Shown: piece after piece, positions 63,626-64,000 of the stretch
Layout: each line of letters starts with the position of its first letter
How positions within the stretch are numbered: the stretch's first letter is position 1
Source of the DNA: Bergeyella zoohelcum ATCC 43767
Lineage (GTDB): Bacteria > Bacteroidota > Bacteroidia > Flavobacteriales > Weeksellaceae
Reading direction: 5' to 3'
NCBI RefSeq assembly: GCF_000301075.1
Contig: NZ_JH932293.1
Coordinates: 1,922,524-1,986,523 of the forward strand
DNA length: 64,000 nt
Notes under the pieces: model-generated
What the model was told of the DNA's origin: nothing
Databases searched by the model: none
What the model saw: only the letters and a program-made list of their open reading frames with translations
Position numbers and translations under genes: made by a program

Positions 63626-64000
63626 TGTATTTCTATTTTTGAATAATTTTTAGGAATACTAAAGGGAGTATTCATTTTTTGACTTTCAAATTTCGTGTTT
63701 TCTAATAAAATTTCTCCCGATTTTCCTCCTTTTATAATTATTTTAACATATTTAGGAAGCCTCATTTGCTCGAAATCTACCCATTCTAAATACTCTATGA
63801 ATAGTTTATTTTTAGACTTTGTGTCTTGTAAATCTACTTTAAGCAAATCATAATTCTCTGCATACTCTAGCTTTACATGATAGACGCCCTCATTATCCGT
63901 ATCACTGAACTGCTGGGGTACTACCGATGCCAATGTATAGCCTTCTTTTGTTTTATGCATCTGATACTGTTTGGAACTCAACTTTACAAAAGTTCTACCA
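63622..64000 (-). CDS. DUF4292-type lipoprotein, C-terminal part (runs off window)
   Basis: The frame is open to the window edge, so only the last ~125 residues are seen and the start lies outside. The visible part (GRTFVKLSSKQYQMHKTKEGY near the edge, then VKLEYAENYDLLKVDLQDTKS and a beta-rich end FSIPKNYSKIEIQ) resembles the C-terminus of DUF4292 outer-membrane lipoproteins, a LolB-like fold. It overlaps envC by 4 nt (ATGA), so the two are coupled. The family call is moderately sure. Confidence 0.75.
   Translation of the reverse strand, partial: GRTFVKLSSKQYQMHKTKEGYTLASVVPQQFSDTDNEGVYHVKLEYAENYDLLKVDLQDTKSKNKLFIEYLEWVDFEQMRLPKYVKIIIKGGKSGEILLENTKFESQKMNTPFSIPKNYSKIEIQ

Overview
The window comes from the chromosome of a low-GC member of the Bacteroidota, most likely class Flavobacteriia and close to the Chryseobacterium/Riemerella/Elizabethkingia group (Weeksellaceae). 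The evidence is the fused LpxC-FabZ enzyme, a GldC gliding protein, a type IX secretion tail, HmuY-type haem-binding proteins, DUF6607 and DUF4254 proteins, S1 and topoisomerase IV of Bacteroidota type, and start-proximal promoter boxes of the form TAnnTTTG. The genus placement is an inference.

Layout. 1-6040 (minus): 5' part of rpoB, the polyphosphate pair ppk1-ppx, and queG. 6450-10336 (plus): lipid A cluster lpxD, lpxC-fabZ, lpxA, then efp. 10517-11838: first copy of an IS256-type insertion sequence. 11919-15508: gamma carbonic anhydrase-like protein (minus), then nfu-type scaffold, hemH and a DUF3078 protein (plus). 15568-24437 (minus): OsmC protein, DUF58 protein, topoisomerase IV (parE, a small membrane protein, parC), a lipoprotein and aroB. 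24809-30368: haem-uptake locus, with a T9SS-exported HmuY-like protein divergent from a TonB receptor, HmuY lipoprotein and DUF6607 operon. 30434-35190 (minus): purM, rpsA, gcvT, idi. 35474-39157: a 1227-residue protein with OB-like modules and a Schlafen/AlbA_2 domain, followed by a 42-bp tandem repeat. 39673-44476 (plus): small membrane protein, thiolase, YggS, a sigma-54 response regulator without a DNA-binding domain, and a MATE transporter. 44793-47520 (minus): exported protein, atpC, atpD. 47755-48962 (plus): ribF and a small HTH protein. 49114-52058 (minus): lipoprotein and the gldC-metB-tsaC-sugE operon. 52169-54256: M13 peptidase. 54937-57166: purC-purF behind a long structured leader. 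57210-58531: second IS copy. 58629-64000 (minus): pepD, ribA, lipoprotein, DUF4254, tatA, an EnvC-like protein and a partial DUF4292 lipoprotein.

Most of the window is core housekeeping: envelope lipid A, purine, riboflavin, haem, isoprenoid and energy genes. No tRNA, rRNA, CRISPR array, prophage or cas gene was seen. The accessory signals are the twin IS copies with 8-bp target duplications, a dispersed family of decayed intergenic repeats (five copies noticed), the 42-bp tandem repeat and a giant Schlafen-like gene. The purC leader, with a promoter, alternative stems and an internal terminator-like hairpin, is the best candidate for an undescribed regulatory RNA. The Schlafen-like protein is the best candidate for an undescribed protein system.
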